A stretch of DNA of 64,000 nt from Arenibacter algicola (GCF_018860365.1 NZ_JAHKPO010000001.1:62001-126000); one strand, 5' to 3'; positions 28,739 to 37,454 are shown, counted from the stretch's first letter. The notes: generated by a model from the letters alone, not told the origin. Made by a program: numbers and translations.

Positions 28739-30760
28739 TTAATTAATTGAATAAGAAAGTGTTAAGAAGAAGTTTCGCCCCATACGTGGGATGTTTTTCC
28801 AATCGGTATAGGTGGAGTAGTTTTCATCAAAAATATTCTCTACCCCGAACTTCGCATACATGGAATCGTTGTTAAATTTAAAAGTCTTGCCAAAGGTCAA
28901 GGAAAAAACCGTATAGGCCTGTGTTTGATCTTCCCCGAAAGCCGGGTTATAGTTCACTTGTTTTCCTGATCCGGTTATCCTTAAGGCCGCTGAAAATGAC
29001 CTATTGTCAAATTGAAAACCTGAGCGGTAAGAAAATGGACTTATAAAAGGTATGTTGCCACCGTTATTGTCCGTACCTAGATGATAGGAGATCAATCCGG
29101 ACCATTTCAGTTCTGGCAGAATGGCGTATTCCATATCCAAGGAAGTGTTGAACAAATTGGCGTATTCCAGGTTCTTGTAGATCTTTACTCCCTCCGCCCC
29201 TATGGTCATTACACTAAGGGAAGGATCTACTTCCCCTATGATATAATCCTTGATATGGAAAAAATTAGCCTCGGCACTGAGCTTAAACTTGGATTTTTCC
29301 CAAGAGATCTTGGTATTGGCCTCCATGGATTTTTCGTTGGCAAGTCCCGGGTCCCCAATATAATCATGGTTATCGAAGCTGTTGAACAAATAAAACCCAT
29401 AGCCTTCGGTCACGGAAGGCGCCCTATCACCATAAGAAAGTCCCGCATTAATATGCCATGGCATCCACATTTTATGCCATTGCCCAGAAATACTTTTCAG
29501 GAACCGAGTTTTGGATTTCTCCATCTCCGGATAAAAAATCTTTAGACTATTCAATCCAAACTCGTCCGCAACATTCTGGTTCTGAACGGTCATCCTGGTC
29601 GCTATTTTAAGAGAACTACCATTCAGATCCAGCTCATCCTCCGCATAGACCCCACCATTGGCGGTGCGTACATCGGGCCAGGTGAGCATAAACATGGGCA
29701 ACTCATTTGGGTCATTGGGGTACATTGTCATTTCTGCCAAGGATTTATTGTAATACCCATCTACCTTAAATAAAAATTGATGCTTTTTGGCCTGCAGTGC
29801 TGCTTGGGAGTAAAAGCCATAGGTATCGCTCCAACCCGGCATATCCATGTGGATGGGTACATCTGGCCGTTTGGTATCGTCCATGACATGGGTTACTTTA
29901 TTAAAATATAGCTTGGATTTCCAATTGCTTAAACTGCCCCATAGAGCATCCTGCTCAAAACCTACAGATGCAATGATGGCCCTTGCCAAGGAAACGTCCA
30001 TAGTCAATGCAGGATAACCTACATCCCTGGCCTCATCGTAAATAAGGCTCGCTGTCAGTGCTTGATCTTCGGCAATTTTATAGCCCCCATTGGCGGAGAA
30101 ATTATATTTCTCAAATTGGGAGAACTCAACTTCTTCATCGCCCCCGGCAAAATAATTTTCTGCCTTGCGATAAATAATATCCGTATCCAGGTAGAAATTG
30201 GAATTAGAATAATTAAGTTCGGCCCCAACAACACTCATTTGGTTGTTGCTTTCAAAACCTGTCTCCACTCCACCATATAGTCCCGTTTCCTTAAAATTCC
30301 CCCGATCGAGCTCCAAATTAATGGCCCCACCAATGGTGTTTCCGTGTTCGGTGCCCTGCTGGCCGGAAGCTATATGCGCCTGTGATAAATTGGACACATC
30401 CACATAGGAGGTTACGGGGTCCATCTTGTCTGTACATGCTCCAAAAATCCTCATTCCATCAATAGTTACAGAAAGACGTTCCGAAAACATATTGTTCAAA
30501 GTAGGTTCCCAGGCATAAGCTCCACGTTTCACCATATCTACCTTTTTAGAGGATTCCAGATACTCGTCCAAAGTAGAGAGGGGTTTGGGCTGGCGGTGGT
30601 AATCCAAAGTCTTTCTGGCCGAAATAAGAATAACTTCGTCCAAATTGATCGTTATGATCGAATCCTTTGGCAAAACCAACTCCTGTGCACCAATGTTAAT
30701 GGGAAAAATAAATATCCCCAACAACAACACCCAAATGTATATAGGTCTGCTTGTTTCCAT
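28739..30760 (-). CDS. TonB-dependent receptor, probable copper receptor
   Basis: 673 residues from the ATG at 30760, which opens a signal peptide (IYIWVLLLGIFIFPINIGAQ). A plug domain (GGAINLELDRG) and a 22-strand-type barrel follow, ending in the aromatic FFLTLSYSIN. The barrel contains Met-rich stretches such as PIHMDMPGW and MTMYPNDPNELPMFML, like NosA/OprC-type copper receptors. It lies 15 bases upstream of the Met/His lipoprotein gene. Copper as substrate is inferred from these motifs and from the nearby nosZ and cydAB. The longer frame to 30802 adds residues before the signal peptide. Confidence 0.8.
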   Translation of the reverse strand: METSRPIYIWVLLLGIFIFPINIGAQELVLPKDSIITINLDEVILISARKTLDYHRQPKPLSTLDEYLESSKKVDMVKRGAYAWEPTLNNMFSERLSVTIDGMRIFGACTDKMDPVTSYVDVSNLSQAHIASGQQGTEHGNTIGGAINLELDRGNFKETGLYGGVETGFESNNQMSVVGAELNYSNSNFYLDTDIIYRKAENYFAGGDEEVEFSQFEKYNFSANGGYKIAEDQALTASLIYDEARDVGYPALTMDVSLARAIIASVGFEQDALWGSLSNWKSKLYFNKVTHVMDDTKRPDVPIHMDMPGWSDTYGFYSQAALQAKKHQFLFKVDGYYNKSLAEMTMYPNDPNELPMFMLTWPDVRTANGGVYAEDELDLNGSSLKIATRMTVQNQNVADEFGLNSLKIFYPEMEKSKTRFLKSISGQWHKMWMPWHINAGLSYGDRAPSVTEGYGFYLFNSFDNHDYIGDPGLANEKSMEANTKISWEKSKFKLSAEANFFHIKDYIIGEVDPSLSVMTIGAEGVKIYKNLEYANLFNTSLDMEYAILPELKWSGLISYHLGTDNNGGNIPFISPFSYRSGFQFDNRSFSAALRITGSGKQVNYNPAFGEDQTQAYTVFSLTFGKTFKFNNDSMYAKFGVENIFDENYSTYTDWKNIPRMGRNFFLTLSYSIN

Positions 30761-30896
30761 AAGTATTGTACACACCTTATGGACACATTTAAAAATGTTC
30801 ATTTGATTTATTTAGATAATACAATTCCTTTAAGACGCCATAAGCCCTGTACAAGGATTAGAATAAGCACCCAATACCTTTATGACGATGATTGAA

Positions 30897-31271
30897 TTAT
30901 CCCAGCTCTGGTGGCTGTGCAATATCTGTAGTATATAGTCCGGGAATCAAAGTTTGGATTCCCTTATAATTGTTTTGAACGGTAACACCCCATTCATTGG
31001 CCGAGCCAAGAACGAATAATGGGCCGAATGAAGAAATGTACTGGATTTCCAAATTGAATCGTTTGCCCTCAAACGGATTTTTATCGCTTCCCTCCGATTC
31101 TTTGGCCAATTGTTTTGCCAGGTAACATTTACCATCGCAATGCAAGGAAGGGGTAGCCCTGTTTTCGCACAGATTCTCAACAATATAATCGTAATTTACC
31201 GCATATTCAGCTATAGGCCAAAGTGGCTTTATCAGCATAATTATAGCGACAAATAAGATTAAATGTTTCAT
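30897..31271 (-). CDS. Small exported/membrane protein with HCxGKC motif
   Basis: 124 residues starting with a hydrophobic segment (LILFVAIIMLIKPLWPIAEY) that may be a signal or an anchor. A conserved-looking cysteine/histidine motif follows: ENLCENRATPSLHCDGKCYLAKQL. I know this kind of protein only as an uncharacterised Bacteroidota family often found next to TonB receptors. First gene of the putative copper operon, divergent from cydA across a 221-base regulatory region. Confidence 0.65.
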   Translation of the reverse strand: MKHLILFVAIIMLIKPLWPIAEYAVNYDYIVENLCENRATPSLHCDGKCYLAKQLAKESEGSDKNPFEGKRFNLEIQYISSFGPLFVLGSANEWGVTVQNNYKGIQTLIPGLYTTDIAQPPELG

Positions 31272-31333
31272 TATTAATTTTCAAATTGATACAATCCCTC
31301 CTGACAAAAGACTGCAATATTTAAAATACTGCA

Positions 31334-31341
31334 CAAATATA
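31334..31341 (-). promoter_or_regulatory. -7 box of the putative copper operon
   Basis: On the minus strand it reads TATATTTG, an exact TAnnTTTG match, 63 bases before the 124-aa gene. No good -33 TTTG is found at the usual spacing, which would fit an activator-dependent promoter. Confidence 0.55.
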
Positions 31342-31365
31342 ATGCATCTTTAAAACATAAAAAGA

Positions 31366-31377
31366 TGACAATTGTCA
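31366..31377. promoter_or_regulatory. Perfect 12-bp palindrome in copper operon/cydA intergenic region
   Basis: TGACAATTGTCA, a perfect palindrome in the region between divergent genes. It is centred about 42 bases upstream of the start site predicted from the -7 box at 31334, the position of a class II activator. The cognate factor is unknown. Confidence 0.5.
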
Positions 31378-31422
31378 GGTAATGAACTAATTTGTTTTTA
31401 TTCAATTTAAATAAGCAATTAA

Positions 31423-31436
31423 GTAACCACTGTTAC
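31423..31436. promoter_or_regulatory. 5-4-5 inverted repeat upstream of cydA
   Basis: GTAAC-CACT-GTTAC, a 5-4-5 geometry like Crp/Fnr-family sites, centred 64 bases before the cydA start. It could be an oxygen- or redox-responsive site for cydAB. Confidence 0.45.
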
Positions 31437-31492
31437 CTAATTTAATTTTTTGTTATTTAATTTTAAGCCAAAATAAACCTTAAGTTTTTTTC

Positions 31493-32824
31493 ATGGAGGA
31501 TATGCTCTTTTACGATAGAATGCAATTTGCCTTTACTATCACCTTCCACTATTTGTTTCCACAACTTACCATGGGCCTCTCCCTGATCATCGTTTATTTT
31601 AAATGGAAATTTCTTAGAACCCGAATTGATCATTATAATGATGCCGCCAAATTCTGGATGCGGATCTTTGCCCTTAATTTTGCCATGGGGGTTGTTACCG
31701 GAATACCAATGGAATTTCAATTTGGGACCAATTGGGCCAAATTTTCCGAATTGACCGGGGGAATCATTGGGCAGACCTTGGCCATGGAAGGGATGTTCTC
31801 CTTTTTTCTGGAATCTTCCTTTTTGGGTCTATTTTTGTTCGGCGAGAAATTATTGGGACACAAATTGCACTTTGTAACTGGTTTCTTGGTTTTTTTAGGT
31901 TCCTGGGCCAGTGGCTTTTTAATTATAGCCACACATTCCTGGATGCAGCATCCGGTAGGATATGAAATATTAAGTAATGGCAAATTTGTCTTGAACAATT
32001 TTGGTGCCTTATTCTCTAACCCTTGGCTTTTACCCTCCTATTTGCACAATCAGTTGGCCAGTTTGGTAACCGCATCTTTTGTAATGGCTTCCATAGGGGC
32101 CTTTTATATTTTGAACAACAAGCACAGTAGTTTCGGTAAGCTTTTTGTTAAGACCGGGGTAATATTTGGACTTGTATCCTCTGTATTGGTAGCCTTCCCA
32201 ACTGGAGATTGGGCGGCAAAAAATGTGGTGGAACATCAGCCTGTTACTTTTGCGGCCATGGAAGGACTATTTGAAACCCAGGATGGCGGATCGGAAATTG
32301 TGTTGATTGGCCAGCCCAACGTGGTCGACAAAAAATTGGACAATAAAATTGCGGTTCCCAATATACTAAGTTTTTTAACCTACAAAAAATGGGATGCAGA
32401 AGTAAAAGGATTGAACGAATTTGAACCGGAAAACTATCCCACCAATATTCCTGGATTATATTATGCCTATCATATTATGGTTGGTCTGGGCACACTATTT
32501 ATAGGGATAATGGCGTTGGGGGCCTTTCAGCTATGGCGTAAAAAACTATACGGTACCAAATGGATTTTGTGGTCCCTGCTGTTCTTCCTCCCCTTTCCCT
32601 ATATTGCCAATACCACTGGTTGGTATACCGCAGAATTGGGTAGACAACCCTGGTTGGTATATAACCTACTGCGCACTTCGGAAGGAATTTCCCCAACGGT
32701 ATCCTCCGGAAATACTTTGTTCACCTTATTGGGATTTATTGGATTATATCTATTGTTGGGAATGCTATTTTTGATACTTGTAGGTAAAATTATTAATAAA
32801 GGACCTGTAACCGCTGAAGCTTAA
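31493..32824 (+). CDS. cydA: Cytochrome bd quinol oxidase subunit I
   Basis: 443 residues, a short-Q-loop type CydA with about nine transmembrane helices. The heme ligand H19 sits in FAFTITFHYLFPQLTMG, and MEFQFGTNWAKF and the central GFWASG-like LGSWASGFLI are family features. With CydB it oxidises quinol and reduces O2 at high affinity in the inner membrane, and such oxidases resist NO. This fits the adjacent NO-stress genes. cydB follows after 2 bases. Confidence 0.95.
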   Translation: MEDMLFYDRMQFAFTITFHYLFPQLTMGLSLIIVYFKWKFLRTRIDHYNDAAKFWMRIFALNFAMGVVTGIPMEFQFGTNWAKFSELTGGIIGQTLAMEGMFSFFLESSFLGLFLFGEKLLGHKLHFVTGFLVFLGSWASGFLIIATHSWMQHPVGYEILSNGKFVLNNFGALFSNPWLLPSYLHNQLASLVTASFVMASIGAFYILNNKHSSFGKLFVKTGVIFGLVSSVLVAFPTGDWAAKNVVEHQPVTFAAMEGLFETQDGGSEIVLIGQPNVVDKKLDNKIAVPNILSFLTYKKWDAEVKGLNEFEPENYPTNIPGLYYAYHIMVGLGTLFIGIMALGAFQLWRKKLYGTKWILWSLLFFLPFPYIANTTGWYTAELGRQPWLVYNLLRTSEGISPTVSSGNTLFTLLGFIGLYLLLGMLFLILVGKIINKGPVTAEA

Positions 32825-32826
32825 CT

Positions 32827-33903
32827 ATGGAATTATTCTGGTACGTTGTTTTAATGAGTATGTTGGCCATCTATGTAGTTTTGGATGGTTATGATTTTGG
32901 TGCGGGAATAGTGCATTTATTTTTCGCAAAAAAAGAAAAGGACAAGAAGGCCATTACCAATGCCATTGGCCCTTTTTGGGATGCCAATGAAGTATGGATA
33001 ATCGCTTCGGGAGGTGTTCTTTTCTTTGCCTTTCCCACCTTATACGCCTCTTCATTCAGTGGGTTTTATCTGCCGCTGATCATGATTCTATGGTTGCTGA
33101 TCTTTAGGGCTATAGGCTTGGAACTCAGAGGTCAGATCCATAACAGATTATGGGAGTCGGTGTGGGACAAAGCCTTTGGAATTGCCAGTTTTCTCTTGGC
33201 CCTTTTCTTTGGTATTGCCCTGGGCAATGTTGTTAGGGGCGTAAATTTAGGAATGGTGGAAAATGGTGTCTCCGCCCATGAAGCCCACTATTTTTTTCTC
33301 CCGTTATGGAATCCCACTTTTAGTCCAACTGCAGAACATCTAGGAATTATTGATTGGTTTACCATTTTACTGGGGCTGGTCGGAGTGGTCACCCTAACCA
33401 TCCATGGCGCAAATTGGATAATCTACAAGACCAATTCGGACCTCAACAACCAATTAAGGACCGTTATTTTTAGACTCAATTTCGTCCTACTCGCTTTGGT
33501 AATCCTCTCGCTTGTGGTTTGGCATGTAATTGCCCCCAGGCCCTTTCATAATTTTATGGAAACACCATGGCTGTGGATTTTTCCATTGTTGACCCTAATA
33601 GGCCTATTCGGACTTTTCCTAATAAAGACCTTTAAAAAGGATGGGGCAGGATTTATATTCTCCTCCCTATTTATCCTTGGAGGTTTTGCCTCCACCGCAG
33701 CATCTATTTTTCCAAAGCTCCTGCCATCTACCAATTCTGTAAATCCATCCTTGACGGTTTACAATGTAGCGGCAGATGAATACGGCCTTTCAGTAGGCAT
33801 AAATTGGTTTATAATTGCCGTTATCCTTCTAATTGCCTATATATTTATTCAATATAGGGTATTCAAAGGAAAAATGGACGATATAGGCTACGGGGAGCAT
33901 TAG
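32827..33903 (+). CDS. cydB: Cytochrome bd quinol oxidase subunit II
   Basis: 358 residues with eight or nine hydrophobic helices and the CydB start YVVLDGYDFGAGIVHLFF. The segment NAIGPFWDANEVWIIASGG is also typical. It is the partner of CydA. No CydX-like peptide is evident in the 112 bases after the stop, which instead hold the Rrf2 gene promoter. Confidence 0.95.
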   Translation: MELFWYVVLMSMLAIYVVLDGYDFGAGIVHLFFAKKEKDKKAITNAIGPFWDANEVWIIASGGVLFFAFPTLYASSFSGFYLPLIMILWLLIFRAIGLELRGQIHNRLWESVWDKAFGIASFLLALFFGIALGNVVRGVNLGMVENGVSAHEAHYFFLPLWNPTFSPTAEHLGIIDWFTILLGLVGVVTLTIHGANWIIYKTNSDLNNQLRTVIFRLNFVLLALVILSLVVWHVIAPRPFHNFMETPWLWIFPLLTLIGLFGLFLIKTFKKDGAGFIFSSLFILGGFASTAASIFPKLLPSTNSVNPSLTVYNVAADEYGLSVGINWFIIAVILLIAYIFIQYRVFKGKMDDIGYGEH

Positions 33904-33952
33904 TATTAAGAACCATATACCTCCATTAAAAACTGTAATAATTATTTATTTA

Positions 33953-33991
33953 GGATAAATTTGTCCGAAATAAGAATAAGCATTATATTTG
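33953..33991 (+). promoter_or_regulatory. Promoter and operator of the Rrf2 gene
   Basis: A textbook Bacteroidota promoter: TTTG at 33960-33963, 20-base spacer, TATATTTG at 33984-33991. A palindrome-like 14-mer, GGATAAATTTGTCC (33953-33966), covers the -33 element. The same 14-mer with one change recurs upstream of the nos operon, so it is a good candidate for the binding site of the Rrf2 protein, giving autorepression. Confidence 0.7.
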
Positions 33992-34015
33992 TAACGATTT
34001 AAATATAAAATCAAT

Positions 34016-34450
34016 ATGTTTTCAAAGGCCTGCGAGTACGGAATTAAAGCAACTATATACATAGCTGTTAAATCTATGCGGCAAGAGCGCGTAAGCCTTA
34101 AAGAGATAGCGGAAGAGGTAGATTCTCCTGTGGCATTTACCGCAAAAATATTGCAATCATTGGCAAAGAGTGGAATCATAGATTCCCATAAGGGTCCAAC
34201 TGGTGGATTTCAGATCGAGGAAACCAAAATAGATACCATTAAATTGCACGATATAGTACATGCCATAGACGGTGACAAAATATTCGTTGGCTGTGGTCTG
34301 GGTCTGGAACAATGTGATGCCAGTCAACCCTGTCCTGTCCACGATAAATTTGTGGGAATCAGGGACAATCTAAAGATTATGCTGAAAAATACAAGCCTTT
34401 ATGAATTGGCCACAGGCTTGGAAATTGGTCTAACCCATCTGAAAAGATAA
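34016..34450 (+). CDS. Rrf2 family transcriptional regulator, NsrR/IscR-like Fe-S type
   Basis: A 144-residue winged-helix regulator (ACEYGIKATIYIA, then SLKEIAEEVDSPVAFTAKILQ, GPTGGFQ as wing). Three cysteines, C93, C100 and C106, have the C-x6-C-x5-C spacing of Fe-S-binding Rrf2 proteins such as NsrR. NsrR loses DNA binding when NO attacks its cluster. The position at the head of a set of NO-resistance genes and the shared 14-mer sites support an NO-sensor role, but that is inference. Confidence 0.85.
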   Translation: MFSKACEYGIKATIYIAVKSMRQERVSLKEIAEEVDSPVAFTAKILQSLAKSGIIDSHKGPTGGFQIEETKIDTIKLHDIVHAIDGDKIFVGCGLGLEQCDASQPCPVHDKFVGIRDNLKIMLKNTSLYELATGLEIGLTHLKR

Positions 34451-34556
34451 AAATTTAAATCAATAAAAGATAAAAAGGTATTAAACTCTTTAACTAAAAT
34501 AATTACGAACAAGCCCATGTTGTCAATAATATCATTAAATCAATAACAATCCTTCC

Positions 34557-35519
34557 ATGTTGAACATCACCAATAAATTAGTCGAAAAATACCAATCCCT
34601 TGGGGAAAATCCCGAAACCTATATGGAGGGTCTACTGCACGCAAAACCAATCACCTATTGGGATTATGTAGAAGTAGAGACACTGCTTTCCCTACAAAGA
34701 CCACGGACCAATTTTAAGGATGAGTCCATTTTTATAATGTACCATCAGGTAACCGAATTATACCTAAAGATGATGCTGCATGAATTACAGCAGATAGTAG
34801 GAGAAAAAGCACCTACTACTGGCTACTTAATTAATAAAGTGGACCGATTAATACATTACACCTCCATGCTGATCAATTCCTTTGACATTATGAAGGTTGG
34901 AATGGACTACGAAGATTACAATACCTTTCGTAAAACCTTAACGCCCGCCAGTGGCTTTCAATCCGCGCAATTCCGGTTTATTGAACTGCATTGTACTTCA
35001 TTGCAAAACTTAATTAGCCATAGATATAAAAAAGAAGGTTCCCACAATCCAGATTTAAGGGAATGTTTTGAACATATTTATTGGAAAGATGCCGGAACAG
35101 ATCCAAAAACCGGCAAAAAGACCTTGACACTTCAACTTTTTGAGGAAAAATACCTCACTGTGTTGACGGAAACAGCTAAAGCGGTAATGGGCAATACCTT
35201 GGAAGACAAGTTGGCCCAACTGCCCTATGTCCCGGATGCACTCAGGAACAGACTTCGCACCTTTGACAAGCTGTACAATATTGATTGGCCCATGGTCCAT
35301 TTGAGCACTGCCGAACACTATTTGGACAAAAAAGGGGAAAACAAGCAAGCCACTGGTGGTTCGGATTGGAAAAAATACCTCCATCCAAAATATCAGCAAC
35401 GTAAATTCTTTCCAAGCTTATGGACGGAATCAGAAAAACAAAACTGGGGAATTAATCATAAAAATGAACAGTATGGAAGTATTGAACAGACCACAATTGA
35501 CACACCTACAGGTAGGTGA
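34557..35519 (+). CDS. kynA: Tryptophan 2,3-dioxygenase
   Basis: 320 residues. This heme enzyme opens the indole ring of tryptophan to N-formylkynurenine. Diagnostic segments are present: MYHQVTELYLKMMLHELQQI with the distal histidine, SGFQSAQFRFIELH for substrate binding, and WPMVHLSTAEHYL with the probable proximal histidine followed by TGGSDWKKYL. Its place between an NO-type regulator and a cupin/RIC pair is unusual, since no other kynurenine-pathway gene is near. It overlaps the next gene by 56 bases. Confidence 0.9.
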   Translation: MLNITNKLVEKYQSLGENPETYMEGLLHAKPITYWDYVEVETLLSLQRPRTNFKDESIFIMYHQVTELYLKMMLHELQQIVGEKAPTTGYLINKVDRLIHYTSMLINSFDIMKVGMDYEDYNTFRKTLTPASGFQSAQFRFIELHCTSLQNLISHRYKKEGSHNPDLRECFEHIYWKDAGTDPKTGKKTLTLQLFEEKYLTVLTETAKAVMGNTLEDKLAQLPYVPDALRNRLRTFDKLYNIDWPMVHLSTAEHYLDKKGENKQATGGSDWKKYLHPKYQQRKFFPSLWTESEKQNWGINHKNEQYGSIEQTTIDTPTGR

Positions 35520-35769
35520 AAACCTAAAAGTATTACAAATTGAGGCTTTGGCGGATATGGGCATGCCAGAACACAGTAGTTCCCATGAAGCGGTCATTGT
35601 TGTCCAAGAGGGTAAAGCCATACTTAAAACCAAGGATACTAATTACGTATTAAAGAAAGGGTCTACTATGTTGGTTCCGGCACGATTGAAACATAGTCTT
35701 ACCGTAATAAATGATTTTAAGGCAGTTGCCATTATGGCAACGGATTCAATTATAAATTTTAAAAATTAA
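35464..35769 (+). CDS. Small single-domain cupin
   Basis: About 101 residues forming one cupin barrel (HSSSHEAVIVVQEGKAILKT, then LVPARLKHSL), with histidines placed as metal ligands. The start at 35464 (or the ATG at 35473) lies inside the end of kynA, suggesting translational coupling. ric begins 5 bases downstream. Single cupins like this recur in Bacteroidota nitrogen-oxide clusters, and their function is unknown. Confidence 0.8.
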   Translation: MNSMEVLNRPQLTHLQVGENLKVLQIEALADMGMPEHSSSHEAVIVVQEGKAILKTKDTNYVLKKGSTMLVPARLKHSLTVINDFKAVAIMATDSIINFKN

Positions 35770-35774
35770 TAACT

Positions 35775-36500
35775 ATGGAAAATTTAATGACCAAGAATAT
35801 TGGCGAAATAGTAGCAGAAAACTATCGTACGGCACAAGTATTCAAAAATCATAAAATAGATTTTTGTTGTAAGGGAAACCGGAGTATTGTAGAGGTTGCC
35901 GAAAAAAGTAAGCTGGACGCCAATCTCCTTTTACAGGAAATTGAAACAGTGCAACATCAAACCAATGATGACAACATCGATTTTAAAACATGGCCTTTGG
36001 ACCTATTGGCAGATTATATTGAGAAAAAACATCATAGATATGTTGAGGCCCAAATACCGATTCTAAATCAATATCTGGCCAAACTATGCCGGGTCCATGG
36101 AGACCGGCATCCAGAGCTTTTTGAAATTACGGAGCATTTCAATAAAAGTGCAGGAGAGCTGGCGATGCACATGAAAAAAGAGGAACTCATCGTCTTCCCT
36201 GCCGTACGTAAAATGGTTCAAAACAAACAATATGGCAATGCCCTGGCAGAACAACATTTTGGCACTATTCAAAATCCCATACAAATGATGATGCAGGAAC
36301 ATGAGAACGAAGGCGACCGATTTAGGCTTATAGAGGAGTTGAGCAACAACTATAATCCACCTGCCGATGCCTGCAACACTTACAGAGTTACATTCTCACT
36401 ATTACAGGAGTTTGAAGAGGATCTACATAGGCATATACATTTGGAGAATAACATTCTCTTTCCAAAAGCAATTGCTCTGGAAAAGGAATTAAGCGCTTAA
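35775..36500 (+). CDS. ric: Iron-sulfur cluster repair di-iron protein (RIC/ScdA/YtfE)
   Basis: 241 residues. The N-terminal ScdA domain (IGEIVAENYRTAQVFKNHKI, DFCCKGN with C31-C32) is followed by a hemerythrin-like di-iron domain with several conserved histidines (KKHHRYVEAQ, HMKKEELIVFPAV, EHENEGDRF, DLHRHIHLENNILFP). RIC proteins restore Fe-S clusters damaged by NO or oxidants, with reported NO-related chemistry. The gene is tightly linked to kynA and the cupin, and fits an NO-resistance set. Confidence 0.95.
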   Translation: MENLMTKNIGEIVAENYRTAQVFKNHKIDFCCKGNRSIVEVAEKSKLDANLLLQEIETVQHQTNDDNIDFKTWPLDLLADYIEKKHHRYVEAQIPILNQYLAKLCRVHGDRHPELFEITEHFNKSAGELAMHMKKEELIVFPAVRKMVQNKQYGNALAEQHFGTIQNPIQMMMQEHENEGDRFRLIEELSNNYNPPADACNTYRVTFSLLQEFEEDLHRHIHLENNILFPKAIALEKELSA

Positions 36501-36689
36501 AGGTTACCTAACAACCTATAGCCCTATTCCCAAACTACCAATTTTGTAACCAATAAGGTGCGGCACAATACTTTAAATAGTCTCCCCCCGCCGTGCCTCA
36601 TTGGATTACCATGCCGCCAACCTATGCTGTATAAAACATTAATAGGGTGAACTTTAAAATTGGCCTTAACCATAATAAAACACGTTGAT

Positions 36690-37151
36690 ATGAAAGTTAA
36701 ACCCATAAAAAGACATAAAGCCATACAACCTTTGAGCAGGGAACACCATCAAGGTTTATTGCTATCATGGAAAATTAGGACCGGTCTTTCCAAAGGGGTA
36801 TCTACAGATAGGATAAAGACCTACGTTGATTGGTTTTACAAAACCTATTTGATCCCCCATTTTGAAGAAGAAGAAAAACACATCTTCCCCATTCTCGGAA
36901 ATGACCACATATTGATAAAAAAGGCAATTGCACAACATAGGAGGCTAGATCGCCTTTTCAAGAGGAGCTCGGAACTAACAAAGTCCCTAAACCATATAGA
37001 GGAAGAATTGGAGCAACATATCCGATTTGAGGAACGGGTACTGTTCAATGAAATTCAGAAGGAGGCAACCGAACAACAATTGCAATTCATTTTAGAACAT
37101 CATAACGAAACCAAATTTTTGGAAAATACCACAGATAAGTTTTGGGAATAA
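36690..37151 (+). CDS. Hemerythrin domain protein
   Basis: 153 residues from the ATG at 36690. A four-helix hemerythrin-like domain is indicated by QPLSREHHQGLLLSWKI, HFEEEEKHIFPIL, IAQHRRLDRLF and LEQHIRFEERVLFNEI, which carry the His and Glu ligands of a di-iron site. It probably binds O2 or NO or protects against them. It is the second di-iron protein of the block, separated from ric by 189 bases, and is followed at once by a small membrane protein and a ferredoxin. Confidence 0.85.
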   Translation: MKVKPIKRHKAIQPLSREHHQGLLLSWKIRTGLSKGVSTDRIKTYVDWFYKTYLIPHFEEEEKHIFPILGNDHILIKKAIAQHRRLDRLFKRSSELTKSLNHIEEELEQHIRFEERVLFNEIQKEATEQQLQFILEHHNETKFLENTTDKFWE

Positions 37152-37160
37152 CAATAAAAT

Positions 37161-37454
37161 ATGATGATTATGAGACTTTACAATCAACTATTAAACGAAT
37201 TTAAAAGGGAACAAACAGGGTATTCCACCATTGCCATTATTGGCCAAAGTTGTATTGGATCTGTTGCCGCTATGGTCGTCCTTATGAACCACATGCCTGC
37301 AGCAATCAAATTGACCTTGCTTTTTCTGGTAACCATTTTATGCATGGCCTATAACGGTGCCGTTTTGGCCAGATTAAACGCCAAAACCACCTTTAACCTA
37401 TTAGTTTTAAGCGTTCTATTCAGTATCTTGACCATTATAGGGAATCTTATTTAA
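37161..37454 (+). CDS. Small three-helix membrane protein, unknown function
   Basis: 97 residues with three hydrophobic segments (IAIIGQSCIGSVAAMVVLM, LTLLFLVTILCMAYNGAVL, LLVLSVLFSILTIIGNLI) after a short cytosolic N terminus. I do not recognise a family. It starts 9 bases after the hemerythrin gene and is followed 6 bases later by the ferredoxin, so it belongs to this operon and presumably shares its regulation. Confidence 0.65.
   Translation: MMIMRLYNQLLNEFKREQTGYSTIAIIGQSCIGSVAAMVVLMNHMPAAIKLTLLFLVTILCMAYNGAVLARLNAKTTFNLLVLSVLFSILTIIGNLI

Noticed and set aside
31391-31480. TAnnTTTG promoter for cydA
   Set aside because: Only imperfect words (CTAATTTG, TTAATTTTTTG) occur, with wrong internal spacing, so no promoter was called.
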